A stretch of 64,000 bases of DNA, taken from NCBI GenBank assembly GCA_947488305.1, contig CANKZM010000001.1, positions 496,001 through 560,000 of the forward strand, written 5' to 3'. This DNA comes from an uncultured Roseobacter sp. (GTDB taxonomy: Bacteria; Pseudomonadota; Alphaproteobacteria; Rhodobacterales; Rhodobacteraceae). Under the pieces are notes generated by a model. That model had not been told where the DNA came from. It searched no databases and saw only the letters and a program-made list of their open reading frames with translations. The position numbers were made by a program, and so were the translations under genes. This document shows positions 16,961 through 26,369 of the stretch, in pieces. Every line of letters starts with the position of its first letter. Position 1 is the stretch's first letter.

Positions 16961-18189
16961 TGTGCCAGCCCTTTCACCTTAAGCGCCGAGACCTGTTCGA
17001 TCCCCATTGCCGCTGCACCCCGGGCCCACATCAAGTCATCCCAGTGGTGGACGCGGATCTCAGGCAATGGCGCATCAACGTTGACCACGCTGTTTCGAAC
17101 TTGTTCCAGTACCGCGTCCGAATGCAAATGCGCGATCCTGTGACCCGCGCCCGACAGGATGATCCTTTCCGGGTCGAACAGGTTTATCAGGTTGGACAAG
17201 CCCATACCAAAAATCTGCCCTGCTTCGTCCAGAACCTTGCGGGCGCTAGCGTCGCCCTCAGTGGCGCGTTGCACCAGAGCCCGTACGGTTTTCACCGCTC
17301 CAGTCCCCATCGCCGCATCGGCACGGCGGAGCAAGGCGTAGCTGCCTACGTAAGCCTCCAAACACCCTTGCTGGCCGCATTGGCATTCGGCCCCATGCAG
17401 AGCGACCTTTGTGTGCCCAAACTCCGCCCCACACCCGCGCTCGCCACGAAAAAGGCGCCCGTTCAATACGATCCCAAGTCCAACGCCGTGTTCCACAGTC
17501 ACAACCAGAAAATTGTTCAGGCCGCGCGCCTCGCCAAACAATTGCTCGGCTTTGGCGGCCAGGTTTGCGTCGTTTTCGACAAAGGCGGCACAGGGAAGAT
17601 GCTCTGAAAGCAACGGTCCAAGATCGATGTTGCGATGGGTAAGTGAGGAAGACCAGTGAACGAATTTTTCGCCGGCGTCCACCTGACCGGCAAGGCCGAT
17701 CGAAATGCCCGCCAGTTTATCCAAGCCGCCGGGGAGATCGGCGCAGGCGGTGGTGACCCCGTCGCGAATTGCCAAAACAAGGGCGGCGGGTTCCATGCGT
17801 GGCTGCGGAAGCTGGACATCCAGGTGCGCGACCTCGCGGCCATTGAAATCAAGGATCAGGATCGACATGGTTTCTCGGGCAATCTTGATCCCTGCCACAT
17901 GAAACCGATCCTTGGTCAAACGCAGGGCAACGCGAGGACGACCTCGTTTCATGGTGTCGGGTGTATCGGTACTGCTGACCTCCTCGATCAGCTCGCCTGC
18001 CATCAAGCCAGATGTCACGAATGTCACCGTCGCAGGACTGAGCTTGAGTGCCGCTGCAATGTCGGTGCGTGAGGCCTCACCAGTCTCTCGGATGCAGTTC
18101 AACACCCGCAGACGCGTTTGCGCGCGTGCGTCCAGATCTGCGACCTCCCCAATGAGGCGCGTTCTAGGCGCGCCTGATTCCCGTTTCAT
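16957..18189 (-). CDS. ROK-family transcriptional regulator (XylR/NagC-like)
   Basis: The start was set at ATG 18189 (410 residues); an upstream ATG at 18267 would lie inside the promoter region of the divergent operon. A winged-helix DNA-binding domain covers ~25-85 (RETGEASRTDIAAALKLSPATVTFVTSGLMAGELIEE). The ROK domain follows, with ISIGLAGQVD, the FLVVTVEHGVGLGIV block and the zinc motif CQCGQQGCLEAY. Divergent from a XylF-type transporter operon, it most likely represses it until a sugar binds the ROK domain. A TCGAA-N7-TTCGA inverted repeat in the shared promoter region is a candidate site. Confidence 0.85.
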   Translation of the reverse strand: MKRESGAPRTRLIGEVADLDARAQTRLRVLNCIRETGEASRTDIAAALKLSPATVTFVTSGLMAGELIEEVSSTDTPDTMKRGRPRVALRLTKDRFHVAGIKIARETMSILILDFNGREVAHLDVQLPQPRMEPAALVLAIRDGVTTACADLPGGLDKLAGISIGLAGQVDAGEKFVHWSSSLTHRNIDLGPLLSEHLPCAAFVENDANLAAKAEQLFGEARGLNNFLVVTVEHGVGLGIVLNGRLFRGERGCGAEFGHTKVALHGAECQCGQQGCLEAYVGSYALLRRADAAMGTGAVKTVRALVQRATEGDASARKVLDEAGQIFGMGLSNLINLFDPERIILSGAGHRIAHLHSDAVLEQVRNSVVNVDAPLPEIRVHHWDDLMWARGAAAMGIEQVSALKVKGLAQ

Positions 18190-18219
18190 TTCATCACCAT
18201 ACACAGATAGATGTGTTTT

Positions 18220-18236
18220 TCGAATATTTTTTTCGA
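18220..18236. promoter_or_regulatory. Candidate ROK-regulator operator
   Basis: An inverted repeat TCGAA-N7-TTCGA sits in the very AT-rich 122-bp region between the divergent ROK and xylF-like genes, 30 bp upstream of the ROK start. The position fits an operator controlling both promoters. The assignment is inference; five-base arms could occur by chance. Confidence 0.4.
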
Positions 18237-18311
18237 CAAGTAAAAAAAATATGTTACCAAAAATCATGGACCCAGCGAATCGCTCGTGTGGGTCGCCAAT
18301 GGGAGGAAAAA

Positions 18312-19331
18312 ATGAAACGTATTCTTGGTCTGTCCGCTGCTGCGGTATTGATGGGATCTGTTGCTTTTGCTGACGGTCATGCCGTCACGGTAGGGGTAAG
18401 CTGGTCGAACTTTCAGGAAGAACGCTGGAAGACGGATGAAGCGGCAATTGTCGGCGCGCTGGAGGCCGCTGGCGCAACTTATGTATCAGCTGACGCACAG
18501 TCTTCGTCGTCCAAACAGCTTTCAGATATCGAAAGCCTGATCGCTCAGGGCGTGGATGCATTGATTATTCTGGCACAAGACGCACAGGCGATCGGCCCAG
18601 CGGTTCAAGCCGCGGCTGATGAAGGTATTCCGGTGGTTGCTTATGACCGTTTGATCGAAGACGACCGGGCGTTCTATCTGACCTTTGACAATGTCGAAGT
18701 GGGCCGGATGCAGGCGCGGGCGGTTTTCGCCGCTCAGCCCGAAGGTAACTATGTGATGATCAAGGGCTCGCCAACCGATCCTAACGCAGATTTCCTGCGC
18801 GGTGGTCAGCAAGAGATCATTGAAGGTGCGGTCGAGAGCGGCGCGATTACCATTGTTGGAGAAGCCTATACCGATGGTTGGCTGCCAGCGAACGCACAGC
18901 GCAACATGGAGCAGATTCTGACAGCGAACGACAATAATGTTGACGCGGTGATCGCTTCAAACGACGGAACTGCAGGTGGCGTCGTAGCCGCGCTGACCGC
19001 GCAGGGTATGGAAGGTATTCCGGTATCGGGGCAGGACGGTGACCACGCGGCTCTGAACCGCGTTGCCAAAGGGACCCAAACCGTATCGGTGTGGAAAGAC
19101 GCACGCGAGCTTGGCAAGGCGGCTGGTGAAATCGCTGTAAACCTTGCCAAGGAAATGGATGCGGGCGACAGCATTCAGTGGACATCACCCGGTGGCACAA
19201 CGATGACCGCGCGCTTCCTTGCGCCGGTTCCGATTACTGCCGACAACCTGACGGTGGTGACTGATGCAGGCTGGATTACGGTCGAGTCTCTGTGCCAAGG
19301 TGTCGAAAACGGCCCGGCACCCTGTAACTAA
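18312..19331 (+). CDS. xylF: Sugar ABC transporter periplasmic binding protein, XylF-like
   Basis: The ATG at 18312 has a strong GGGAGGA site and opens directly onto a signal peptide (MKRILGLSAAAVLMGSVAFA). The 339-residue product follows E. coli XylF closely in key stretches: QEERWKTDEAAIVGAL, IEDDRAFYLTFDNVEVG, GSPTDPNADFLRGGQ, YTDGWLPANAQRNMEQIL, DAVIASNDGTAGGVV and SGQDGDHAALNRVAKGTQT. It binds a pentose, most likely xylose, in the periplasm for the permease and ATPase encoded next. No xylose isomerase or kinase is in the operon. Confidence 0.88.
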   Translation: MKRILGLSAAAVLMGSVAFADGHAVTVGVSWSNFQEERWKTDEAAIVGALEAAGATYVSADAQSSSSKQLSDIESLIAQGVDALIILAQDAQAIGPAVQAAADEGIPVVAYDRLIEDDRAFYLTFDNVEVGRMQARAVFAAQPEGNYVMIKGSPTDPNADFLRGGQQEIIEGAVESGAITIVGEAYTDGWLPANAQRNMEQILTANDNNVDAVIASNDGTAGGVVAALTAQGMEGIPVSGQDGDHAALNRVAKGTQTVSVWKDARELGKAAGEIAVNLAKEMDAGDSIQWTSPGGTTMTARFLAPVPITADNLTVVTDAGWITVESLCQGVENGPAPCN

Positions 19332-19408
19332 ACTACCAAAATCAGCGGCACCGGCAAATGGGTCGGTGCCGCCCACCATCCGCTACTGCTGGCAGGAGAT
19401 TGTCTGAC

Positions 19409-20707
19409 ATGACAGACACGACCGATCAGCCGATCCCCAAAAAGACCGACGGAAATCTGCTCCAGAAACTGGAACTGGATGTACGTCTTCTGGGTATGAT
19501 CGGCGCATTGATCATTTTGTGCATTGGATTCAACATCTTCACGGATGGTCGCTTCCTGACACCTCGTAACATTTTCAACCTGACGATTCAGACAGTGTCG
19601 GTCGCAATTATGGCCTGCGGCATGGTCTTTGTGATTGTGAACCGCCATATCGACCTGTCTGTCGGCGCATTGCTCGCGACCTGTTCGGCTGTGATGGCGA
19701 TGATGCAGACGCAAATTCTGCCAAACATGATGGGTTTGGGTCTGGGCCATCCGATGATCTGGATATTGGCTGTGGGTGCAGGTCTTTTGGTCGGTACGCT
19801 GATCGGGGCCATCCAGGGATGGATGATCGGGTACCTGACGATCCCCGCCTTTATCGTGACACTTGGCGGGTTCCTCGTTTGGCGAAACGTAGCGTGGTAT
19901 CTGACCAACGGTCAGACCATTGGTCCCTTGGATCGAACGTTTCTGACCTTTGGCGGAACCAACGGCACACTTGGCACAACATGGTCATGGGTGTTTGCGG
20001 CCATCGTTTGCGCAGGCGCACTATGGGCGCTTTGGAGCGCGCGCCGTGCCAAAGCCACACATGGGTTCCCCGTAAAACCTATTTGGGCCGAGATGACACT
20101 GTCCGCGGTGGTGGTCGGCGCGATCATCGCCTTTATTGCTTTGCTGAATTCCTACACCATTCCGACCCGCCGTCTGGAGCGCATGTTCGAAGCGCGCGGC
20201 GAGGTCATGCCAGAGGGGCTAGTTGTCGGATATGGATTGCCGGTTTCGGTCTTGATCCTAATCGTGGTCGCCATCGTTTTGACCGTTGTGGCCAAACGAA
20301 CCCGGTTCGGCAGGTATATCTTTGCGACGGGCGGCAACCCCGACGCGGCGGAGCTTTCGGGCATCAACACCCGGCGGCTTACGGTCAAGATCTTTGCGCT
20401 CATGGGCTTTCTCTGCGCGCTTTCTGCGGTTGTGGCGTCTGCTCGCTTGGCAAACCACTCCAACGACATTGGAACGCTCGACGAACTGCGTGTCATCGCG
20501 GCCGCTGTCATCGGCGGCACCGCGTTGGCTGGAGGTTTCGGCACGATCTACGGTGCCATCATCGGCGCGCTTATCATGCAATCGTTGCAATCAGGGATGG
20601 CCATGGTGGGCGTTGATGCACCATTCCAGAACATTGTTGTCGGGACTGTGCTAGTGCTCGCCGTGTACATTGACATCGTTTATCGAAAACGTGTGGGGGC
20701 CAAATAG
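19409..20707 (+). CDS. xylH: Sugar ABC transporter permease, XylH-like
   Basis: The 432-residue protein starts at ATG 19409 behind GGCAGGAGAT. It has about ten membrane segments and family motifs NRHIDLSVGALLATCSAVMA, GYLTIPAFIVTLGGFLVWR, ATGGNPDAAELSGI and VIGGTALAGGFGTIYGAIIGALIMQSLQ. Its central loop (TNGQTIG ... RRLERMFEARGEVMPEG) is longer than in E. coli XylH (393 residues). It forms the membrane channel with the binding protein and the ATPase flanking it; its stop abuts the ATPase start directly. Confidence 0.88.
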   Translation: MTDTTDQPIPKKTDGNLLQKLELDVRLLGMIGALIILCIGFNIFTDGRFLTPRNIFNLTIQTVSVAIMACGMVFVIVNRHIDLSVGALLATCSAVMAMMQTQILPNMMGLGLGHPMIWILAVGAGLLVGTLIGAIQGWMIGYLTIPAFIVTLGGFLVWRNVAWYLTNGQTIGPLDRTFLTFGGTNGTLGTTWSWVFAAIVCAGALWALWSARRAKATHGFPVKPIWAEMTLSAVVVGAIIAFIALLNSYTIPTRRLERMFEARGEVMPEGLVVGYGLPVSVLILIVVAIVLTVVAKRTRFGRYIFATGGNPDAAELSGINTRRLTVKIFALMGFLCALSAVVASARLANHSNDIGTLDELRVIAAAVIGGTALAGGFGTIYGAIIGALIMQSLQSGMAMVGVDAPFQNIVVGTVLVLAVYIDIVYRKRVGAK

Positions 20708-21493
20708 ATGCCGACTGCAAAAGAATTGCGCGCTTCGGGTGCTGCACCCTTGGTCGAGATGAAAAACATCTCGATCGCTTTCGGAGGGGTCAAGGCCGTC
20801 GATGATGTCTCGGTCGATTTGTACCCGGGCGAAGTTGTAGGTCTGCTGGGCCATAATGGCGCTGGAAAATCGACCCTGATCAAGGTCCTTTCAGGCGCCT
20901 ATCAAAAGGACGAAGGCGAGATTTTCATCGATGGCAAAAAGGTGGAGATTGAGAACCCGCGCGACGCTCGCGCCAACAACATTGAGACGATCTACCAGAC
21001 GCTGGCACTGGCCGATAATCTTGATGCTGCATCCAACCTGTTTCTCGGTCGGGAAATGATAACGCCATTTGGTCTTGTTAACGATGCCGCGATGGAGGCT
21101 GAGTGTCGCAAGATCATGGGCAGACTCAACCCAAACTTCCAGAAATTCAATGAACCCGTGTCAGCCTTGTCGGGCGGTCAAAGGCAGTCAGTCGCGATTG
21201 CCCGTACTGTCTATTTCAATGCACGTATTCTGATCATGGATGAACCCACGGCTGCGTTAGGGCCGCATGAAACCCAGATGGTGGCGGATCTGATCCAGGA
21301 GCTGAAGGCGCAGGGTATCGGTATCTTCCTGATTGATCATGATGTGCATTCTGTCATGGAATTATGCGACCGTGCGAGCGTCATGAAGAACGGCAAGCTG
21401 GTTGGGACCGTTGATATCGAGGATGTCACGGATGATGACCTTCTTTCGATGATTATCCTCGGTAAAAACCCGACCGAAAGCGCGGATGCATAA
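20708..21493 (+). CDS. Sugar ABC transporter ATPase, single nucleotide-binding domain
   Basis: The 261-residue protein has Walker [11 protein letters not shown]-loop region [11 protein letters not shown], signature [13 protein letters not shown], Walker [13 protein letters not shown] and the H-loop in [11 protein letters not shown]. coli XylG has two fused ATPase domains (about 510 residues), whereas here there is one, as in FrcA-type transporters, so the active unit is presumably a homodimer. The start codon follows the permease stop with no gap. No other transport or catabolic gene follows; the next 375 bp are non-coding. Confidence 0.87.
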   Translation: MPTAKELRASGAAPLVEMKNISIAFGGVKAVDDVSVDLYPGEVVGLLGHNGAGKSTLIKVLSGAYQKDEGEIFIDGKKVEIENPRDARANNIETIYQTLALADNLDAASNLFLGREMITPFGLVNDAAMEAECRKIMGRLNPNFQKFNEPVSALSGGQRQSVAIARTVYFNARILIMDEPTAALGPHETQMVADLIQELKAQGIGIFLIDHDVHSVMELCDRASVMKNGKLVGTVDIEDVTDDDLLSMIILGKNPTESADA

Positions 21494-21868
21494 TTCGCGC
21501 AGGTTTCTTCGAATGGGCGTCCGGATCTGTTGCTGAAACGCTCGCTGGACGGCCCCGTTCGGACGAATTCAAATGCTGCAACATCTGTCTTCCGAGCCTT
21601 GCGAAATGAGCGTTACCCGAGAAATCGGGTGAGCCGGTAGAGCATTTATTGTGTGGCCGTCGTTCCCGATTGACTGCTGAGGTGACGGTCTTCGCGAAGG
21701 GTTGCATAGGTGTCTCGATTCAAGGCGACGCTGTGCTGTGGTAGGGCGGAAGATGCGGGACGATACGAATGCGCTTAACACCCTCTTGCACCTTTTCGCC
21801 CGCGCACATAGAAGGGCGGAAATTTTATGCCCGCGCCTTTTTGGCGCGCCTTAGCCTATGGAGCACAC
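21494..21868. other. Non-coding leader region upstream of tig
   Basis: No protein gene or tRNA is recognisable. Two compact hairpins stand out: ACCCGA-GAAA-TCGGGT (21615-21630), a six-pair stem closed by a GNRA-type tetraloop, and CGCGCC-TTTTT-GGCGCG (21832-21848), which lies just before the tig ribosome site. Promoter elements could not be placed with confidence. Confidence 0.5.
21832..21848 (+). promoter_or_regulatory. Hairpin in the tig 5' leader
   Basis: The sequence CGCGCC-TTTTT-GGCGCG can form a six-pair GC hairpin ending 11 bp before the GGAG ribosome site of tig. It is too short and lacks a T-run for termination, so a translation or mRNA-stability role is conceivable. Confidence 0.35.
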
Positions 21869-23200
21869 ATGCAGGTCACCGAGACGCAAAACGAAGGTCT
21901 GAAACGCAGCTATGCCATCAAGGTGACAGCTGCCGAGTTGGAGGCCAAGGTGAACGAAAAGCTGGCTGAAGCCCAACCCGACGTCGAAATGAAGGGCTTT
22001 CGCAAAGGCAAGGTGCCGATGGCTCTACTGAAAAAGCAATTTGGTCAGCGGGTCATGGGCGAAGCGATGCAGGAAAGCATCGACGGTGCGATGAATGAAC
22101 ATTTTCAATCGTCAGGTGATCGGCCAGCGATGCAACCTGAAGTCAAAATGACGAACGAAGATTGGAAAGAAGGCGACGATGTGGAAGTCTCGATGTCCTA
22201 CGAGGCCCTGCCGGAAATTCCGGAGGTCGATTTCAGCGCGATCAAGTTGGAAAAAATGACCGTAAAAGCGGACGACGCCGCAATTGATGAAGCGCTGGCC
22301 AACCTGGCGGAAACCGCTCAGGATTTCAAATCGCGCAAGAAGGGATCCAAGGCGAAAGACGGCGATCAGGTCGTGCTGGATTTTGTCGGTAAAGTAGACG
22401 GCGAAGCCTTCGACGGTGGTTCTGCAGAAGACTATCCGCTGGTGCTTGGGTCAAACTCCTTTATCCCCGGCTTCGAAGAGCAGTTGGTTGGTGTCAAAGC
22501 AGGAGAAGAGAAGGCCGTTACCGTAACCTTCCCTGAAAACTATCAAGCCGAAAACCTTGCTGGCAAAGAGGCGGTTTTTGACTGCACCATCAAGGAAGTC
22601 AAAGAACCGGTCGCTGCGCAAATTGACGATGAACTGGCAAAGAAATTCGGCGCCGAAGACCTTGCAGGTCTGAAAGCTCAGATCTCTGAACGGCTGGAAG
22701 CGGAATACACAGGCGCTGCTCGCGCGGTGATGAAGCGGTCCTTGCTGGATGCGTTGGACGACATGGTGAGCTTTGAGCTGCCGCCGTCGCTTGTCGAGGC
22801 GGAAGCAGGCCAGATCGCCCACCAGCTCTGGCATGAAGAAAACCCGGATGTCGAAGGCCATGATCACCCGGAAATCGAGCCAACGGATGAGCATAACAAG
22901 CTTGCCGAACGGCGTGTGCGCCTTGGGCTTCTTCTGGCCGAAATCGGTCAGAAAGCTGAAGTTGAAGTAACCGATGCCGAGATGACGCAAGCGATCATGA
23001 ATCAGGCACGTCAGTACCCAGGTCAGGAGCGCCAGTTCTTTGAGTTCGTTCAGCAAAACCAGCAAATGCAGCAGCAAATGCGCGCTCCGATCTTTGAAGA
23101 CAAGGTTGTCGATCATGTAGTCGAAAACGCAACGGTGAAAGAGAAAACCGTTTCCAAAGACGATCTGCAAAAAGCCGTTGAGGCGCTTGAAGAAGAATAG
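21869..23200 (+). CDS. tig: Trigger factor (ribosome-associated chaperone, peptidyl-prolyl isomerase)
   Basis: The 443-residue protein starts at ATG 21869 (GGAG 5 bp before), giving the usual [14 protein letters not shown]-terminus. The ribosome-binding domain has the signature [12 protein letters not shown]. The FKBP-type isomerase domain follows ([36 protein letters not shown]), then the helical C-terminal chaperone domain, ending in a Gln/Met-rich [21 protein letters not shown] segment. It binds nascent chains at the ribosome exit. An earlier in-frame ATG at 21827 would add 14 atypical residues and is rejected. A terminator follows. Confidence 0.95.
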   Translation: MQVTETQNEGLKRSYAIKVTAAELEAKVNEKLAEAQPDVEMKGFRKGKVPMALLKKQFGQRVMGEAMQESIDGAMNEHFQSSGDRPAMQPEVKMTNEDWKEGDDVEVSMSYEALPEIPEVDFSAIKLEKMTVKADDAAIDEALANLAETAQDFKSRKKGSKAKDGDQVVLDFVGKVDGEAFDGGSAEDYPLVLGSNSFIPGFEEQLVGVKAGEEKAVTVTFPENYQAENLAGKEAVFDCTIKEVKEPVAAQIDDELAKKFGAEDLAGLKAQISERLEAEYTGAARAVMKRSLLDALDDMVSFELPPSLVEAEAGQIAHQLWHEENPDVEGHDHPEIEPTDEHNKLAERRVRLGLLLAEIGQKAEVEVTDAEMTQAIMNQARQYPGQERQFFEFVQQNQQMQQQMRAPIFEDKVVDHVVENATVKEKTVSKDDLQKAVEALEEE

Positions 23201-23228
23201 CGCAGCAAAACCGGCTGACACGTTATCG

Positions 23229-23260
23229 AACCGGGTCTCCCATGGAGGCCCGGTTTTTGT
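23229..23260 (+). terminator. Rho-independent terminator after tig
   Basis: AACCGGG...CCCGGTT arms with an interrupted inner stem are followed by a T-rich run, 28 bp after the tig stop. Confidence 0.8.
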
Positions 23261-23332
23261 TTTTCCCCCTCGTATCGCGGTGATTTTGCGTTACGATCTT
23301 GAGCAGGGACAAACTTTAAAACGGAAAAAACA

Positions 23333-24022
23333 ATGACAAAGAAACTGATGGCCGAGTTCTTCGGAACGTTTTGGCTGGTATTTGGTGGTTGTGGTAGTGC
23401 GGTGCTCGCAGCGGGCGTTGCCGATGTCGGGATCGGTTGGCTGGGTGTCAGCCTGGCATTTGGTCTGACTGTTCTGACCATGGCCTATACGGTCGGACAC
23501 ATCTCGGGCGGTCACTTCAATCCGGCTGTATCGCTGGGATTGATGCTTGGAGGACGGTTTGATGCAAAGGACCTGTTGCCATATTGGGCGGCTCAGGTCG
23601 TGGGCGCCGTAGTTGCCGCCTTGGTATTGTACCTGGTGGTGTCTGGAGCGGCAGGCTTTGAAGGGGTCGGCGGCTTTGCTTCCAATGGCTATGGCGAGGC
23701 ATCGCCTCAAGGTTACGGGCTGGTTTCTGTATTGATCGCCGAGATCGTTCTAACCGCGTTTTTCCTGATCATCATTCTGGGGGCGACGTCATCGGGCGCG
23801 CCGGCGGGATTCGCGCCAATTGCAATCGGGTTGGGGCTCACCTTGATCCATCTGATCTCTATCCCGGTTTCCAACACGTCTGTGAATCCAGCGCGATCCA
23901 CCGGTGTTGCATTGTTTGCCGATGGTCCGGCGATGGCGCAATTATGGGTGTTTTGGATTGCGCCACTGGTCGGGGCAGCCCTTGGTGCCATGATCTGGCG
24001 CGCGATGACAACTGACGATTGA
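23333..24022 (+). CDS. aqpZ: Aquaporin Z-type water channel
   Basis: The 229-residue membrane protein has six membrane segments and both half-helix NPA boxes, HFNPAVSLG and [12 protein letters not shown]. The start [27 protein letters not shown] matches AqpZ closely, and the His-Ile/Arg selectivity positions agree with a water-specific pore rather than a glycerol facilitator. It is a single-gene unit between two terminators. It converges on the alternative oxidase gene. Confidence 0.93.
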   Translation: MTKKLMAEFFGTFWLVFGGCGSAVLAAGVADVGIGWLGVSLAFGLTVLTMAYTVGHISGGHFNPAVSLGLMLGGRFDAKDLLPYWAAQVVGAVVAALVLYLVVSGAAGFEGVGGFASNGYGEASPQGYGLVSVLIAEIVLTAFFLIIILGATSSGAPAGFAPIAIGLGLTLIHLISIPVSNTSVNPARSTGVALFADGPAMAQLWVFWIAPLVGAALGAMIWRAMTTDD

Positions 24023-24044
24023 TCACAGTGAGCATGATGTAGTG

Positions 24045-24077
24045 AAACCGGGCCTTCAGCGAGGCCCGGTTTTTTTG
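24045..24077. terminator. Terminator between aqpZ and the alternative oxidase
   Basis: The stem AACCGGGCCT / AGGCCCGGTT with a six-base loop is followed by seven Ts on the plus strand. It serves aqpZ and ends just before the stop of the convergent gene at 24080. Confidence 0.85.
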
Positions 24078-24079
24078 CA

Positions 24080-24715
24080 TTACGCGGCAAGCTCGTCCGC
24101 CATCTCGTGATTTCTGTCGCGGTGCCCGGCTTCATCCGCGCGTACGACAATGATGACGTCCCGCAGGCGCGCATCTTGCGGCAGTTTCCAATAATCAATT
24201 GCGATCTGCGGGGCAGGGATGTTCTCCACCCGCCCGGAATCGACTTCCGACAGATACTGCGTGTAGCTGATCACGGCTTCCTCTTCGAGGTAGCCGACGA
24301 CGCGGTGGGCAATGCGCGGCGTAAACAAGTACAGCAAGAAATACAGGTTGAAGAACACCCCTTGCCCCAGAAGTATGAGGTAGCGTTCCATCCGGCTTGG
24401 TTCGGCCACTTTGATGAAGGTCATCAAATGCATGCGCTCGTTTTCTGCCTCATCCAATAACTCGCGCACCCAGCCCTCATCATCCCTGATCGTGCGCAAG
24501 GCCTTGAGATGTTGCAACATGCCCCCGACCATGCCGGGCACCGCCGCCACGGTTTCCAATACAACGGCCCTATGGCCATAGCGTTTGGCGAAAAATTTGT
24601 CCGCGAAGATTCGCATGAATTTTACCAACCGAAGGGCAAACCGGTCCCGGAAATCCTTCGGTGGGGTATGATGGATCAACGCGTCCGGATCTTCGATAGA
24701 TATAGTATCAGACAT
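24080..24715 (-). CDS. aox: Alternative oxidase (di-iron ubiquinol oxidase)
   Basis: Set at ATG 24715 because a perfect AGGAGG lies 6 bp before it; a longer reading would run into the ribosomal-protein terminator. The 211-residue protein has all the di-iron ligand motifs of [39 protein letters not shown] and [11 protein letters not shown]. It oxidises ubiquinol and reduces oxygen to water without pumping protons, at the cytoplasmic membrane. The two hydrophobic helices around 110-150 fit its interfacial membrane binding. Bacterial AOX occurs in some marine alphaproteobacteria; its role here (stress, NO, low-energy respiration) is not shown. Confidence 0.9.
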   Translation of the reverse strand: MSDTISIEDPDALIHHTPPKDFRDRFALRLVKFMRIFADKFFAKRYGHRAVVLETVAAVPGMVGGMLQHLKALRTIRDDEGWVRELLDEAENERMHLMTFIKVAEPSRMERYLILLGQGVFFNLYFLLYLFTPRIAHRVVGYLEEEAVISYTQYLSEVDSGRVENIPAPQIAIDYWKLPQDARLRDVIIVVRADEAGHRDRNHEMADELAA

Positions 24716-24794
24716 CACAATCCTCCTGTGTTCAGGTTGAGATGTGTGGTGTGCAACAGGCGGGACAAGGACTTGCGGCAATATGCGCCGACAC

Positions 24795-24826
24795 AAAAAA
24801 GGCCGGGTGTTGACCCGGCCTTTTTC
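24795..24826. terminator. Bidirectional terminator after rplI
   Basis: AAAAAAGGCCGGGT...ACCCGGCCTTTTT forms a strong GC stem flanked by A- and T-runs, so it can stop transcription on both strands. It separates the rpsF-rpsR-rplI operon from the alternative oxidase gene. Confidence 0.85.
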
Positions 24827-24845
24827 CAATGTGTTTTGGGATGCG

Positions 24846-25478
24846 TCAGGCTTTTGACGCGTCGTCCTCAGCGGGCTCTTCTGTCGCAGGTGCGACTGCT
24901 TCCGCGAGGTCTTCGTCTTCAGAGGCAGCGGAACCGATGTCATCGAAGAGTTCCGCAATCTCGAATTCAGCAGCCGCTTCTTCTTCGGCAGCCAATTCCT
25001 GGATGGATTTGCCGGACGCTTGAAGTTCAGCCTCTTCGGCGGAACGTGCAACGTTCAGAGCAATGGTTGCGTCTACTTCAGGGTGAAGAACGATCTGCGC
25101 TTCGTGCAGGCCGAGCTCTTTGATCGGTGCCAGAACAACCTGTTTGCGATCAACCGAGAAACCAGCTTCGGTCGCGGCGTCAGCTGCATCACGGGTTGTG
25201 ACAGAGCCATAGAGCGCGCCGGAGTCGGAGGCGGAGCGAATCACGATGAACTGCTGTCCATCGAGCTTTGCCGCCAGTGCTTCGGCCTCTTTCTTGGTCT
25301 CAAGGTTGCGTGCTTCAAGCTGCGCCTTTTGCTGCTCAAAGGCTTCGATGTTGGCCTTGGATGCCGACAGTGCCTTGCCTTGTGGCAACAGGAAGTTGCG
25401 TGCGTAGCCAGGCTTTACGTCGACGACTTCGCCCATCTGGCCAAGCTTTGCGACCCGTTCAAGAAGAATAACTTGCAT
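24846..25478 (-). CDS. rplI: 50S ribosomal protein bL9
   Basis: The 210-residue protein has the canonical N-terminus [32 protein letters not shown] (across the first 32 residues), the long connecting helix and the C-terminal rRNA-binding domain. Compared with E. coli (149 residues) it has an acidic, Ala/Glu-rich tail of about 60 residues (from ~150 to the end), a trait known in alphaproteobacterial bL9. It is third in the rpsF-rpsR-rplI operon. Confidence 0.96.
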   Translation of the reverse strand: MQVILLERVAKLGQMGEVVDVKPGYARNFLLPQGKALSASKANIEAFEQQKAQLEARNLETKKEAEALAAKLDGQQFIVIRSASDSGALYGSVTTRDAADAATEAGFSVDRKQVVLAPIKELGLHEAQIVLHPEVDATIALNVARSAEEAELQASGKSIQELAAEEEAAAEFEIAELFDDIGSAASEDEDLAEAVAPATEEPAEDDASKA

Positions 25479-25488
25479 GATGCTCTCC

Positions 25489-25716
25489 TTACTTCACAGC
25501 GTAGGGCAGAAGGGCCAGGAAACGGGCGCGTTTGATGGCACGAGCCAGTTCGCGTTGCTTCTTGGCGGAGACTGCGGTGATACGGGACGGTACAATCTTG
25601 CCGCGCTCTGAGATGTAGCGCTGCAGCAGACGCGTGTCTTTATAGTCAATCTTCGGCGCGTTATCACCGGAGAAGGGGCATACCTTGCGACGGCGGAAAA
25701 ATGGTTTAGTGGCCAT
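25489..25716 (-). CDS. rpsR: 30S ribosomal protein bS18
   Basis: The 75-residue protein has the typical [14 protein letters not shown] start, [50 protein letters not shown] core (residues ~24-72). It pairs with bS6 in the 30S platform. A second-position operon gene, 26 bp after rpsF. Confidence 0.97.
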   Translation of the reverse strand: MATKPFFRRRKVCPFSGDNAPKIDYKDTRLLQRYISERGKIVPSRITAVSAKKQRELARAIKRARFLALLPYAVK

Positions 25717-25742
25717 GAGTTATGTCCTTTTCCTAAAGCTGA

Positions 25743-26096
25743 TCAGCGACGTTCGCGGCGGTCGCCACGTTCTTCGCGCTTTTGCATCTGAACTGAAGGC
25801 AGTTCGGCGTGCTCGTCGACCTTGATGGTCAATACGCGCATCACGTCATCATGCAAACGCATCAGGCGTTCCATTTCCTGAACGGCCGGTGCCGGAGCAT
25901 CCGAACGCAGGAAGGCATAATGGCCCTTGCGGTTTTTGTTGATCTTGTAGGCCATCGTTTTGACGCCCCAATACTCGTGATCCACGAGTGCGCCACCGTT
26001 GTCGGACAATACGGTACCAAAGTGTTCGATCAGCCCTTCGGCCTGCGTGTTCGACAGGTCCTGACGTGCGATCATAACATGCTCATACAAAGGCAT
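25743..26096 (-). CDS. rpsF: 30S ribosomal protein bS6
   Basis: The 117-residue protein has the bS6 ferredoxin-like fold pattern (MPLYEHVMIARQDLSNTQAEGL, YWGVKTMAYKINKNRKGHYAF) and a basic Arg/Glu-rich tail (KREERGDRRERR). It is the first gene of the operon, preceded by about 105 nt of leader RNA that in other bacteria can bind the S6:S18 complex. Confidence 0.97.
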   Translation of the reverse strand: MPLYEHVMIARQDLSNTQAEGLIEHFGTVLSDNGGALVDHEYWGVKTMAYKINKNRKGHYAFLRSDAPAPAVQEMERLMRLHDDVMRVLTIKVDEHAELPSVQMQKREERGDRRERR

Positions 26097-26206
26097 GTGA
26101 TTTCCTCATTTATATCAAGGCGCATTTCAAAGGCAGGGCGGTTTCCCTTTTGCGGCCCCACCACGAGAGACTGCGCGGTTCATAAAACATGCAAAAGGAA
26201 GTGCTG

Positions 26207-26234
26207 CGTATACACGCTTTGATGCGTGGCGCAA
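26207..26234 (-). promoter_or_regulatory. rpsF: Probable promoter of rpsF-rpsR-rplI
   Basis: On the minus strand TTGCGC (-35; plus-strand 26229-26234) and TATACG (-10; 26207-26212) are separated by 16 bp, about 105 nt upstream of rpsF. Confidence 0.5.
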
Positions 26235-26369
26235 GACTTCCCGGTGTTCTGCCCTGCGTGTTGACTGTTTTTTCCGCGAAATGGTCCCGGCAGCGCCAGA
26301 AACGCGTCTTATTTCGGTCTTTTTTCGTGCGTTAGCTCTTTCTTAACTAAGAAATGAGGAACTTTGGAT

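Noticed and set aside
21600-21680. tRNA-like stretch (GAGCCGGTAGAGC) before tig
   Set aside because: A D-arm-like piece only; no matching acceptor stem, anticodon arm or T-arm with the usual GGTTCGANNC pattern.
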